A stretch of 15,360 nt of DNA from CAZPAH01 sp964584495 (GTDB lineage Bacteria; Krumholzibacteriota; Krumholzibacteriia; Krumholzibacteriales; Krumholzibacteriaceae): contig CAZPAH010000069.1 of the NCBI GenBank assembly GCA_964584495.1, forward strand, positions 1 through 15,360, written 5' to 3'. The position numbers and the translations under genes are program-made. Positions 1 to 7,497 of the stretch are shown here, in pieces. The stretch's first letter is position 1, and each line of letters starts with the position of its first letter. The notes under the pieces were generated by a model. It saw nothing but the letters and a program-made list of their open reading frames with translations, was not told the origin of the DNA and did no database searches.

Positions 1-557
1 TGACCAGGAAGGAGCTGGGGGTCGTCGGGATGCACAATGTGGAGAACGCCCTCGCAGCGATAGCTTCTCTACAGGGGATCGCCACCTCGGCCCGATCGTG
101 CCGGAAGGCGCTATCCCGGTTCAAGGGACTTCGGCACCGTATGGAGAAGGTAGCGGAAACGGGCGGGATCGTCTTCTACAACGATTCGAAAGCGACCAAC
201 GTCGAGGCGGCCGTCAAGAGCCTCAGCGGACTGGAACGTCCCGTTGTGCTTATCGCCGGGGGATATTACAAGGGGGGGGATTTTTCGAAGCTGCTCGAAG
301 TCAGGGATAAGATCCGAGCGGTTGTCACCATAGGAGCCGCCGCAAGCCTTATAGAGAAAGCGCTAGAAGGAGCGCTGCCCGTGATCCGGGCCGCTTCCAT
401 GCGGGATGCCGTGGAGAAGGCCGCTTCGGCGGCGGAGCCGGGATGGTTCGTTGTCCTTTCTCCGGCGTGCGCGAGCTTCGACATGTTCAAAAATTTCGAG
501 CACAGGGGCGAGATGTTCAGGGAGGCGGTTCTCGGCCTGGGGAGTGTGGCGAAGTGA
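1..557 (+). CDS. murD: UDP-N-acetylmuramoylalanine--D-glutamate ligase, C-terminal part (5' end outside window)
   Basis: MurD is the cytoplasmic ATP-dependent ligase that adds D-glutamate to UDP-MurNAc-L-Ala. The reading frame is open from base 3, so only the last 184 residues are visible: the end of the central ATPase domain and the whole C-terminal ligase domain. Diagnostic motifs, in order, are 'MHNVENALAA' (the Mur ligase HN-ENALAA signature), 'RHRMEKV', 'FYNDSKATN' and 'LSPACASFDMFKNFEHRG', which is nearly invariant in MurD. The loop usually written GG-DKG reads 'GGYYKGGDF', a mild divergence. Those glycines are encoded by a run of eight G (272-279), but the frame is intact. The stop codon overlaps the GTG start of ftsW (GTGA), so the two genes are probably translationally coupled. 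Identity is very secure; the missing N-terminus lies upstream of the window. Confidence 0.97.
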   Translation, partial: TRKELGVVGMHNVENALAAIASLQGIATSARSCRKALSRFKGLRHRMEKVAETGGIVFYNDSKATNVEAAVKSLSGLERPVVLIAGGYYKGGDFSKLLEVRDKIRAVVTIGAAASLIEKALEGALPVIRAASMRDAVEKAASAAEPGWFVVLSPACASFDMFKNFEHRGEMFREAVLGLGSVAK

Positions 558-1747
558 GAAAGAATATAGATTACGATTTAAATCTCTTCTGCACAACGCT
601 GTCGCTGGTGGCGCTGGGACTCATCATGGTCTTCTCGGCGAGCCAGGAGATAGCGCGGGAGCATTACAGCTCGCCGTTCTTTTTCATGCAGAAGCATGCC
701 ATCCGGGTCGCGCTCGGTCTCTGCGGATTGCTGGTTTTCATGAGAGTTCCCTACAGGATATACAGGAAGCTTTCCTTCTGGCTATTGGCGGCGGGGTTCA
801 TATTGCTCGGAGCGATCTTTATCTGGGGAAGAGAGGTGCGGGGAGCCAACCGCTGGATCCCACTTTTCACCTTCATGGTGCAGCCCGTCGAGATCGCGAG
901 GTACTCGCTGGTGATTTTCCTTGCCGCTAAGATCTCGTATATGGGCAAGGGGATAAAGGATCTCCAAAAGGGATTTCTTCCCCTGCTGGGCGTTTCGCTC
1001 CTCTTCGCCTTGATGGTGGGCCTGCAGCCGAATATCAGCAACGCGCTGCTGCTCATCCTGCTGTCGCTCACGATGCTTTTCATCGGAGGTTGCAGGATAC
1101 TGCATATCGCAGGATTCGGTGGGTTGACCCTGGCCGCGGCGATCCCCGTTGTCCTAAGCCTCTCCCACGTGCGCGAGAGGCTCGCGGTGCTCATCGGCGG
1201 AGGGGGAGATCTGCAGGGGGCCGGTTGGCATATCAACCAATCGCTCATTGCGCTCGGTTCGGGATTCATTTTCGGATGCGGACCGGGAAGGGGGCATCAG
1301 AAATACAGCTTCCTCCCGGACGCTCATACGGATTTCATCTATTCGATAATCGGCGAGGAGCTCGGCCTGATAGGCACGGCCGGAGTGCTGATACTGTTTT
1401 CGCTTATATTCGCCAGAGCGCTGCGAATAGCCCGGAAGGCGCCCACATCGTTCGGCTACCTCCTAGCGGTCGGAATAGGTTTATCCATCTTCTCGACGGC
1501 GATCATCAACATTGCGATGACCCTGGGGCTTCTTCCGACCGCGGGGCTGCCGCTTCCATTCGTAAGTTACGGGGGGTCCTCACTGGTAACATCGATGTCC
1601 GCGGTGGGGATCCTCCTCAATATTTCATCGGCCGCAAAAGATGACCGACGGCCCGCACCGGGAAGGCGTAGAAAAAAAATCAGCCAGAGGGTTTACGCCA
1701 GACGGGTTATCGAAGGGACCGGACCCCGGGGAAAGCGGGAATCATGA
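554..1747 (+). CDS. ftsW: SEDS-family septal peptidoglycan glycosyltransferase FtsW
   Basis: FtsW polymerises lipid II into septal glycan together with a class B penicillin-binding protein, in the inner membrane at the division site. The frame extends upstream inside murD, but the chosen start is the GTG at 554, which overlaps the murD stop as GTGA and puts the first membrane segment at about residues 11-28. The resulting 397 residues have roughly ten hydrophobic segments, as expected. SEDS landmarks are 'GANRWI' (97-102), 'FLPDAHTDFIYSIIGEELG' (253-271, with the Asp of HTDFIY that I take to be the catalytic one) and 'LPFVSYGGSSL' (334-344). Two usually conserved motifs differ: QPSE reads 'QPVE' (110-113) and QPD-GT reads 'QPNISN' (158-163). 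About 40 basic, probably cytoplasmic residues form the C-terminal tail. FtsW is preferred over RodA because of its position between murD and murG. The stop overlaps the murG start (ATGA). Confidence 0.95.
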   Translation: MRKNIDYDLNLFCTTLSLVALGLIMVFSASQEIAREHYSSPFFFMQKHAIRVALGLCGLLVFMRVPYRIYRKLSFWLLAAGFILLGAIFIWGREVRGANRWIPLFTFMVQPVEIARYSLVIFLAAKISYMGKGIKDLQKGFLPLLGVSLLFALMVGLQPNISNALLLILLSLTMLFIGGCRILHIAGFGGLTLAAAIPVVLSLSHVRERLAVLIGGGGDLQGAGWHINQSLIALGSGFIFGCGPGRGHQKYSFLPDAHTDFIYSIIGEELGLIGTAGVLILFSLIFARALRIARKAPTSFGYLLAVGIGLSIFSTAIINIAMTLGLLPTAGLPLPFVSYGGSSLVTSMSAVGILLNISSAAKDDRRPAPGRRRKKISQRVYARRVIEGTGPRGKRES

Positions 1748-2871
1748 GGGTCGTATTCGCAGGTGGAGGAACGGGAGGGCATATTTACCCCGCAGTCGCG
1801 GTCGCCGACGAGCTGCGCTCCAAGGTGCCGCGGTTCAACCCGCTTTTTGTGGGCACGAGGGGAGGACTCGAATCGACGGTGGTGAAAGAAGCCGGATACA
1901 ATATCAGGTTCATCCATTCGCGGGGGGTTAGGGGCCGGGGTTTCGTGAGGCAGGTTGTGACCCTCGCGTCGCTGGCGGCCGGCGTCGTCCAGTCGACTGT
2001 TATCCTTTCCAGGTTCAGGCCCGATCTTGTCTTCGGTTCCGGCGGCTATGCCAGCGTTGCGGTTCTGGTTGCGGCCTTTATCCTGAGGAGGAGGATCGTT
2101 ATCCAGGAGCAGAACTCGGTTCCCGGACTCGCAAACAGAATGCTCGCGCCCTTGGCGAAGAGGATATATCTCGGTTTCGAAAAGGCCGCCGGTTACCTCG
2201 GGAATCGTTCCGGTATCATCGTGACCGGTAATCCCCTCAGGAAGGAGATGCTGGAGGAGCGATCGAGGGAAACCCGCAACCTTTTCGGTCTGTCGCCGGA
2301 CAAGCCGGTCCTGCTCGTTTTCGGTGGGAGTCAGGGGGCCGGATCGCTCAACAGGGCGGCGGTCGATTACCTGATGGCGGAGAAAGGTATCCAGGGGATA
2401 GTCCAGACAGGAAAAGCCGATTATGAGGGAGTGCTGGAGAGAACGGCCGAAGAGAGAAGCAGGATATTCGTTTCCGCATATATAACAAGAATTAGAGACG
2501 CCTACGACGCCGCCGATCTGGCACTGGCCAGGGCCGGGGCTCTCAGCGTTTCGGAGCTCGCTGCCGTGGGGCTGCCGGCGGTTCTCGTTCCGTATCCCCA
2601 CGCGGCGGATGATCACCAGTTTCATAACGCCGGGATACTGGTGGATGCCGGGGGGGCGCTGGCCATAGAGGATCGAGCGCTCAGCGGCGGAAGACTGGCG
2701 GAGATCATCACGCCCCTCGCCTTCGACAAGGCGAGGCTCGAGAGGATGAAGGGAGCGCTCCTGGCGATGAGCGGGCGTGACGCGGCAGCCGTAATCGCCG
2801 AGGATATCAAGATGATAGTGGATGGTCAGTCTGCCGGGGTCCGGGAAAAGAATAACGCCGGTCCCTCTTAG
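1744..2871 (+). CDS. murG: Undecaprenyl-PP-MurNAc-pentapeptide N-acetylglucosaminyltransferase MurG
   Basis: MurG transfers GlcNAc from UDP-GlcNAc to lipid I, making lipid II on the cytoplasmic face of the membrane. The 375-residue length is normal for this GT28 (GT-B fold) enzyme. The N-terminal G-loop 'GGGTGGHIYPA' (7-17) is intact, followed by 'FGSGGYASV' (97-105) and 'QEQNSVPGLANR' (121-132), where Gln replaces the His found in many MurG proteins. The C-terminal domain has the third G-loop 'FGGSQGAGSLN' (203-213) and the donor-binding stretch 'RAGALSVSELAAVGLPAVL' (263-281) with Glu271 and Gln292 (HQFHNA). The start is fixed by the ATGA overlap with ftsW and by the motif directly after it. 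The last 15 or so residues are polar and poorly conserved. The next gene, murC, follows after 48 bases. Confidence 0.97.
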   Translation: MRVVFAGGGTGGHIYPAVAVADELRSKVPRFNPLFVGTRGGLESTVVKEAGYNIRFIHSRGVRGRGFVRQVVTLASLAAGVVQSTVILSRFRPDLVFGSGGYASVAVLVAAFILRRRIVIQEQNSVPGLANRMLAPLAKRIYLGFEKAAGYLGNRSGIIVTGNPLRKEMLEERSRETRNLFGLSPDKPVLLVFGGSQGAGSLNRAAVDYLMAEKGIQGIVQTGKADYEGVLERTAEERSRIFVSAYITRIRDAYDAADLALARAGALSVSELAAVGLPAVLVPYPHAADDHQFHNAGILVDAGGALAIEDRALSGGRLAEIITPLAFDKARLERMKGALLAMSGRDAAAVIAEDIKMIVDGQSAGVREKNNAGPS

Positions 2872-2919
2872 GGCAGGCGACGGGCCGCGGAGGAAATCAG
2901 CGAGACGGGTGAATAAAAT

Positions 2920-4314
2920 ATGGAAGAAGAGATGGTGCTGGGAAAGGCGAGGAAAATACACTTCATAGGTATCGGGGGGATCGGTATGAGCGGCATCGCC
3001 GAGCTTCTGATCAACCTAGGCTTCAGTGTCAGCGGATCCGATCTCGAGGAAACGGAGATTACCCGGCGACTCGCGGCGATGGGGGCGCGGGTATCGAAAG
3101 GGCACGGGAAGGAAAACATCGAGGGAGCGGATATTGTGGTCGTCTCATCCGCCATCAAACCGGCCAACCCGGAGCTCGCCTCGGCGATCGAGAGCGGTAT
3201 CCCCGTGATTCCACGCTCCGACATGCTCGGCGAGCTTATGAGAATAAGAACTGGTATAGCGGTCGCGGGCGCCCACGGGAAAACGACGACGACCTCCCTC
3301 GCGGCTGTTGTCCTGCAGGAGGCGGGCCTCGATCCGACGATCGTAGTCGGGGGAAAGGTGAAAAATCTCGACACGAACGCCCGGCTTGGAGGCGGAAAGT
3401 TCATCGTAGCCGAGGTGGATGAAAGCGACGGCAACTTTGTCCGCCTTTCTCCCGTTTTCGCCATTATAACGAATATCGACGAGGAGCATCTCGACTTCTA
3501 CGGCGGACTCGAGAAGATCTACGAGGCGTTCGTCACATTCGCGCGGAGGGTGCCGTTCCACGGCGCGGTGATATGTTGTTCTGACGATCCGCACGTCAGA
3601 GCGGTAATTCCACGTATCGACAGGAGGATAGTGACCTACGGAACCTCGCCTGATGCCGATGTCAGGGCAAAGATAACCGGTACGGGTCCAACCGGAACGA
3701 CTTTCGAGCTGACGGTAGGGGGTGAGAAGAGAGGCGAGCTGTTCCTGAACATGCCGGGAGGGCACAATGTTCTCAATGCCCTCGCGGTCTGCGCGCTGTC
3801 GGAGGAGCTGGAGACGGGATTCGACGACTTGAAGCGGGCATTCGCCGGCTTCAAGGGGGTCGGGCGCAGGTTTGAGATAAAGGGAGAAAGGGACGGCATA
3901 CTGATCGTCGACGATTACGGTCATCATCCGACGGAGATCAGGGCCGCAATAGAAACGGCGCGATCCGGCTTCGACAGGCGCGTGGTCGTCCTGTTTCAAC
4001 CGCACAGGTACACGAGGACCCGCGATCTGCACGAGCTCTTCAGCGGATGTTTCAACTCGGCCGACGAGATATTCATTACGGGGATTTACGCCGCCGGGGA
4101 AAGGCCGATCCCGGGAGTAACGGGGGAGATCATCTACAGGGAGGCTCTCAGGGGCGGGGCCAAAAATATCAGCTATGTGCCCGAGATGGAAGATCTTGAA
4201 AAGGCGGTGCTGGAAAGCATCAGGTCCGGGGATCTGGTGCTCACGCTGGGTGCGGGGGATATTTATAAAGTCGGGGAAAAACTGTTGTCAACAAAAGGAT
4301 CCGGGAAAGAATGA
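2920..4314 (+). CDS. murC: UDP-N-acetylmuramate--L-alanine ligase MurC
   Basis: MurC ligates L-alanine to UDP-MurNAc, the first amino acid of the stem peptide. All three Mur ligase domains are present in 464 residues. The N-terminal Rossmann-like domain has 'IHFIGIGGIGMSGIAELL' (13-30). The ATP-binding P-loop is 'GAHGKTTTT' (117-125). The central 'VAEVDESDGNF' (163-173) and 'HNVLNALA' (282-289) are intact, as are the C-terminal 'DDYGHHPTEIRA' (331-342) and 'FQPHRYTRTRDL' (359-370). An in-frame TAA at 2914-2916 rules out an earlier start. ATG 2920 has a poor Shine-Dalgarno sequence, whereas ATG 2932 is preceded by GGAAG at 2923-2927, so the true start may be four codons later. The last four bases overlap ftsQ (ATGA). 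murB, a common next neighbour, is not here. Confidence 0.97.
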   Translation: MEEEMVLGKARKIHFIGIGGIGMSGIAELLINLGFSVSGSDLEETEITRRLAAMGARVSKGHGKENIEGADIVVVSSAIKPANPELASAIESGIPVIPRSDMLGELMRIRTGIAVAGAHGKTTTTSLAAVVLQEAGLDPTIVVGGKVKNLDTNARLGGGKFIVAEVDESDGNFVRLSPVFAIITNIDEEHLDFYGGLEKIYEAFVTFARRVPFHGAVICCSDDPHVRAVIPRIDRRIVTYGTSPDADVRAKITGTGPTGTTFELTVGGEKRGELFLNMPGGHNVLNALAVCALSEELETGFDDLKRAFAGFKGVGRRFEIKGERDGILIVDDYGHHPTEIRAAIETARSGFDRRVVVLFQPHRYTRTRDLHELFSGCFNSADEIFITGIYAAGERPIPGVTGEIIYREALRGGAKNISYVPEMEDLEKAVLESIRSGDLVLTLGAGDIYKVGEKLLSTKGSGKE

Positions 4315-5066
4315 AAAAAAGGAATCGCTGCAGGAGCATGGTCAAGAAACCGGGCGGGAAACGGAGAAGGGTCCTGACCTGGCTTATTCCCTCGGTGGTT
4401 GCAGTCGTGGCCGCCGCCGTCGCATTTCTCTGCTTCTTCACCGATTACTTCTCGGTCGTGGAAGTCAGGATGCACGGGTGCAGGAATCTTCCCGTGAACT
4501 CACTGCAAAAGACGGCTTCCGGTTACGTCGGAGCCAATATCTTGACCTTCCCGCTTGCCGAGCTCCGCGGCAAATTCATGGATTTCCCGGAAGTAAGGGA
4601 AGTCACTTTCAAGCGAAGGCTGTTCCATAAGATAGACTGCTACCTGCGCGAGAGGGAGCCCGTGGCCCTCGTATCCTTAGATGAGATCGCCGAGGTCGAC
4701 AGGGAGGGAGTTGTGATACCGGTCGCTTCGGGGGCGGGCCAACTCGATCTGCCCGTAATAACCGGGATATCGGAGGAGGAGATCGGAGGATCTTCCGGCC
4801 GGGGAAAGCTCGCAAAGGCCCTGGAAGTCCTCGAGCTGCTCAAGATCTTCGGATTTTCTCCGGCAGAGCAGCTCTCGGAGATCCATATGGACGGAGAGAA
4901 TGTGGTCCTGGTCTGGATCGATACGGGAACGCTGATACAGCTGGGAAGGGAGCAATTCCAGGAGCGGGTGCGAAAACTCAGGACCGTTTATCAAGCTCTC
5001 GAGGAGCAGGGGCCGTTTCCGCAGCAGATAGACCTCCGTTTCGAGAGACAGGTCGTAATACGGTAG
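4311..5066 (+). CDS. ftsQ: Cell division protein FtsQ/DivIB
   Basis: FtsQ is a bitopic divisome protein that links early and late division proteins, classically with FtsB and FtsL. The 251-residue protein has the family layout: a strongly basic cytoplasmic N-terminus (residues 1-20, rich in Lys and Arg), one membrane segment (about 21-43), then a periplasmic POTRA domain starting at 'YFSVVEVRMHGCRNLP' (46-61) and ending near 'LREREPVALV' (112-121). The FtsQ-type beta domain fills the rest, beginning with 'EVDREGVVIPV' (128-138). Sequence identity in this family is always low, so the call rests on architecture plus position between murC and ftsA. The start overlaps the murC stop as ATGA, which indicates translational coupling. 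Confidence 0.9.
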   Translation: MKKRNRCRSMVKKPGGKRRRVLTWLIPSVVAVVAAAVAFLCFFTDYFSVVEVRMHGCRNLPVNSLQKTASGYVGANILTFPLAELRGKFMDFPEVREVTFKRRLFHKIDCYLREREPVALVSLDEIAEVDREGVVIPVASGAGQLDLPVITGISEEEIGGSSGRGKLAKALEVLELLKIFGFSPAEQLSEIHMDGENVVLVWIDTGTLIQLGREQFQERVRKLRTVYQALEEQGPFPQQIDLRFERQVVIR

Positions 5067-5075
5067 TCAATGCAG

Positions 5076-5085
5076 AAGGAGGTGA
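5076..5085 (+). promoter_or_regulatory. Extended Shine-Dalgarno sequence of ftsA
   Basis: AAGGAGGTGA is a full-length complement to the 3' end of 16S rRNA, the strongest ribosome binding site in the window. The distance from GGAGG to the ftsA ATG is 13 bases, longer than the usual optimum of about 5-9, and no other start codon in the ftsA frame lies between them. The site should give ftsA translation independent of ftsQ, unlike the coupled junctions upstream. Confidence 0.8.
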
Positions 5086-5095
5086 AGATCCTGAT

Positions 5096-6322
5096 ATGTA
5101 TCCAGAATTCGTAGTCAGTATCGATGTTGGAACCACAAAAATCTCGGTGTTGGTCGGGGAGTTCTACGATGACGGTACAATGAAGATCATCGGTGCGGCT
5201 TCCCAGCCGTCCCTCGGGATCACCAAGGGACAGATCGTGAATATGGAGGAAGCCGCCGCCTGCATCGAGAGGGTAAAGGTGTTGGCCGGCAGGATGGCCG
5301 GCGTCGAGATAGACGGTATCTGCGCCGGAATATCCGGACCGCATATCAGGAGCTTCAACAGCCGGGGTGTTATAGCGCTAACCCCTTCGCCGGAAGGGGT
5401 TTCGCAGGCCGATATAGACCGTGTCCTGGAGGCCGCTGGGAATATCACTCTTCCCGCCGAGATGGAGATAATTCATACGCTGCCCCAGGACTTTATGGTC
5501 GACAGGCAGAGGGGGATAAGGGACCCAATGGGGATGGTAAGCGAGAAGCTGGGGGCCGAAGTGCACGTCGTGACCGCACAAACCGCGCAGATCGAAAACT
5601 TCATGAAGGTGCTGGAGAAGGCCGGTATCGACGTGATGAATATAGTGTTCGAGCCGGTGGCGACCGCAATGGCCGTCCTTTCGGCCGAGGAGCGTGAAGC
5701 GGGCTCGCTTCTCGTCGACATCGGCGGGGGGATCACGAGCTATGCCCTTTATCACGATGGTGCCGTGAGAAGCTCCGGTGTGGTGCCGGCGGGAGGGGTT
5801 AATATCACGAAGGATCTGGCGATAGGGCTCAGGGTGCCGGCCTCGGTCGCCGAGCAGATAAAGATAGATCATGGACTCGCCCTCTCTTCGATCGCGGGCG
5901 ATGACGATACCGTTGTCGTGCCGGGGATGCAGGAGAACGGGGGGAGCGAGATAAGAAAGAACATCATCGCGGCGATAATCGAACCGCGGTGCGAGGAGAT
6001 ATTCACGATGATCAAGAGCGCCGTTTCCAAGGATCCGTGCTACAGGATGCTTGGGGGAGGGGTCGTGCTTACAGGAGGCGGTGCAAGGATAGAAGGGATG
6101 GGGAGCGTCGCGGGGCAGGTATTCGATATGCCCGTGCGGATGGGGTTGCCCCGGGGACTTGAAGGGTTGGCGGAGATAGTGGCGGAGGGAAGTTGGAGCG
6201 CCGGTGTCGGCCTTCTCCATTACGAGGCGGAAAAGCTTCGCTTGGAAAGGGCCGAAAGGGGCAGGAGGGGACGGGTACGATGGATGTTGAGCAGTATCAA
6301 AAGAATCGCGAGCATGTTCTAG
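5096..6322 (+). CDS. ftsA: Cell division protein FtsA (actin-like Z-ring membrane anchor)
   Basis: FtsA tethers FtsZ filaments to the inner membrane and recruits later divisome proteins. The 408-residue protein has the actin/Hsp70 ATPase core: phosphate-1 motif 'SIDVGTTKISVLVG' (8-21), the inserted 1C (SHS2) domain around residues 85-165, phosphate-2 motif 'LLVDIGGGITSYAL' (205-218), and the adenosine motif 'VVLTGGGARIEGM' (333-345). After a charged linker, the last 14 or so residues ('VRWMLSSIKRIASMF') form the expected basic, amphipathic membrane-targeting helix. The start is set by the strong Shine-Dalgarno at 5076-5085. ftsZ begins 15 bases downstream, the usual FtsA-FtsZ arrangement. Confidence 0.97.
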   Translation: MYPEFVVSIDVGTTKISVLVGEFYDDGTMKIIGAASQPSLGITKGQIVNMEEAAACIERVKVLAGRMAGVEIDGICAGISGPHIRSFNSRGVIALTPSPEGVSQADIDRVLEAAGNITLPAEMEIIHTLPQDFMVDRQRGIRDPMGMVSEKLGAEVHVVTAQTAQIENFMKVLEKAGIDVMNIVFEPVATAMAVLSAEEREAGSLLVDIGGGITSYALYHDGAVRSSGVVPAGGVNITKDLAIGLRVPASVAEQIKIDHGLALSSIAGDDDTVVVPGMQENGGSEIRKNIIAAIIEPRCEEIFTMIKSAVSKDPCYRMLGGGVVLTGGGARIEGMGSVAGQVFDMPVRMGLPRGLEGLAEIVAEGSWSAGVGLLHYEAEKLRLERAERGRRGRVRWMLSSIKRIASMF

Positions 6323-6337
6323 CAAAGGGGGAGGAAA

Positions 6338-7483
6338 ATGAGGTTCGAATTCGATGATTTCGGCGAACTGGCCCGTTTGAAGGTCGTCGGTGTGGGCGGC
6401 GCGGGGGGAAACGCCGTCAACAGGATGATTTCAGCCGGATTGCAGGGGGTTGAGTTCGTGGCGGTGAACACGGACGCCCAGGTTCTGGAGCTTTCCATGG
6501 CGCACAAGAAGATCCAGATAGGAAGCAGGTTGACAAAGGGCCTAGGGTCCGGCGGGAATCCGGAGGTCGGTTCCAAGGCCATCGAAGAGGATTGCGATCT
6601 TATCAGGGAGATGCTGGACGGAGCCGACATGGTATTCGTGACCGCCGGCATGGGCGGAGGGACCGGCACGGGAGCCAGCCCCTCGGTAGCCAGGATGGCG
6701 AGGGAGCTCGGCGCCCTGACGGTCGGTATAGTCACGAGGCCCTTTTCGTTCGAGGGAAAGAGGAGGGAAAAGCAGGCGATGGATGGTATCGAGGACCTCA
6801 GAAAAGAGGTGGATACACTCATAGTCATCCAGAACGACCGGCTCCTTTCGATCGTGCCGGCCGACACCCCGCTGGCGAAGGCGTTTTCCGAAGCCGACGG
6901 CGTGCTTCACCACGCGACCAAAGGCATCTCGGATCTTATCATGACGCCGGGACTTATAAACCTTGACTTCGCGGATGTTCGCTCTATCATGAGCGGAATG
7001 GGGGATGCGTTGATGGGAACGGGAGTGGCGGAGGGAGAGAACAGGGCCGTAGAAGCCGCCAGGATGGCGCTTCGCTCGCCCCTGCTCGACGACATCTCGA
7101 TAAAGGGAGCCAAGGGAGTCCTCGTTAACATCACAGGTGACGAAAAGATGACGCTTCACGAGGTATCGCGGGCGACCGCGATAGTAAGCGAGGAGGCCGG
7201 TGAGGAAGCGAACGTGATCTTCGGTGCCGTTATCAACGGTGAGGGTAAGGAAAGAATGAACGTAACGGTCATCGCTACCGGATTCGAGACGCACGAACGG
7301 GAGATCACGGCGACCTACGTGGCCGACAGGAAGGTTACGGGTATGCTGGATGTCGAACCGGCACCCGTCGAGGAGAAGCATTCCCGGGGTTCCGAGATCG
7401 ACGATCTCGATCTTATCGGGGCCGGATGCGCGCATATTCATAACCTCGACATTCCGACATTCCTGAGAAAGCAGCTCGACTGA
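6338..7483 (+). CDS. ftsZ: Cell division GTPase FtsZ
   Basis: FtsZ is the tubulin-like GTPase that polymerises into the cytoplasmic Z-ring. The 381-residue protein has 'VVGVGGAGGNAVNRM' (16-30), the tubulin signature 'GGGTGTG' (106-112), 'NDRLL' (166-170) and the catalytic T7 loop 'NLDFADV' (208-214) with Asp210 and Asp213. The variable linker is short, and the protein ends in 'DIPTFLRKQ', the conserved C-terminal peptide that binds FtsA and ZipA-like partners. Right after the signature the sequence is 'ASPSVA' where most FtsZ proteins read AAPV-A, a small divergence in the nucleotide pocket. Start ATG 6338 is preceded by GGAGG at 6330-6334, with a rather short spacer. Confidence 0.98.
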   Translation: MRFEFDDFGELARLKVVGVGGAGGNAVNRMISAGLQGVEFVAVNTDAQVLELSMAHKKIQIGSRLTKGLGSGGNPEVGSKAIEEDCDLIREMLDGADMVFVTAGMGGGTGTGASPSVARMARELGALTVGIVTRPFSFEGKRREKQAMDGIEDLRKEVDTLIVIQNDRLLSIVPADTPLAKAFSEADGVLHHATKGISDLIMTPGLINLDFADVRSIMSGMGDALMGTGVAEGENRAVEAARMALRSPLLDDISIKGAKGVLVNITGDEKMTLHEVSRATAIVSEEAGEEANVIFGAVINGEGKERMNVTVIATGFETHEREITATYVADRKVTGMLDVEPAPVEEKHSRGSEIDDLDLIGAGCAHIHNLDIPTFLRKQLD

Positions 7484-7497
7484 ACGGGGAGAAGTCC

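Noticed and set aside
272..279. Run of eight G in murD, a possible phase-variation tract
   Set aside because: The run encodes a Gly-Gly in a conserved MurD loop, the frame is intact, and an essential gene is an unlikely target for phase variation.
1693..2961. Long minus-strand open frame (422 residues) opposite murG
   Set aside because: It is antisense to a fully recognisable murG, has no Shine-Dalgarno or known domain, and its composition is that of a shadow frame.
5070..5114. Fourteen-codon open frame overlapping the ftsA Shine-Dalgarno and start
   Set aside because: It has no ribosome binding site of its own and nothing to suggest selection; probably chance.
5378..6325. Minus-strand open frame (315 residues) opposite ftsA
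   Set aside because: Shadow of ftsA in a GC-rich gene; no supporting signals.
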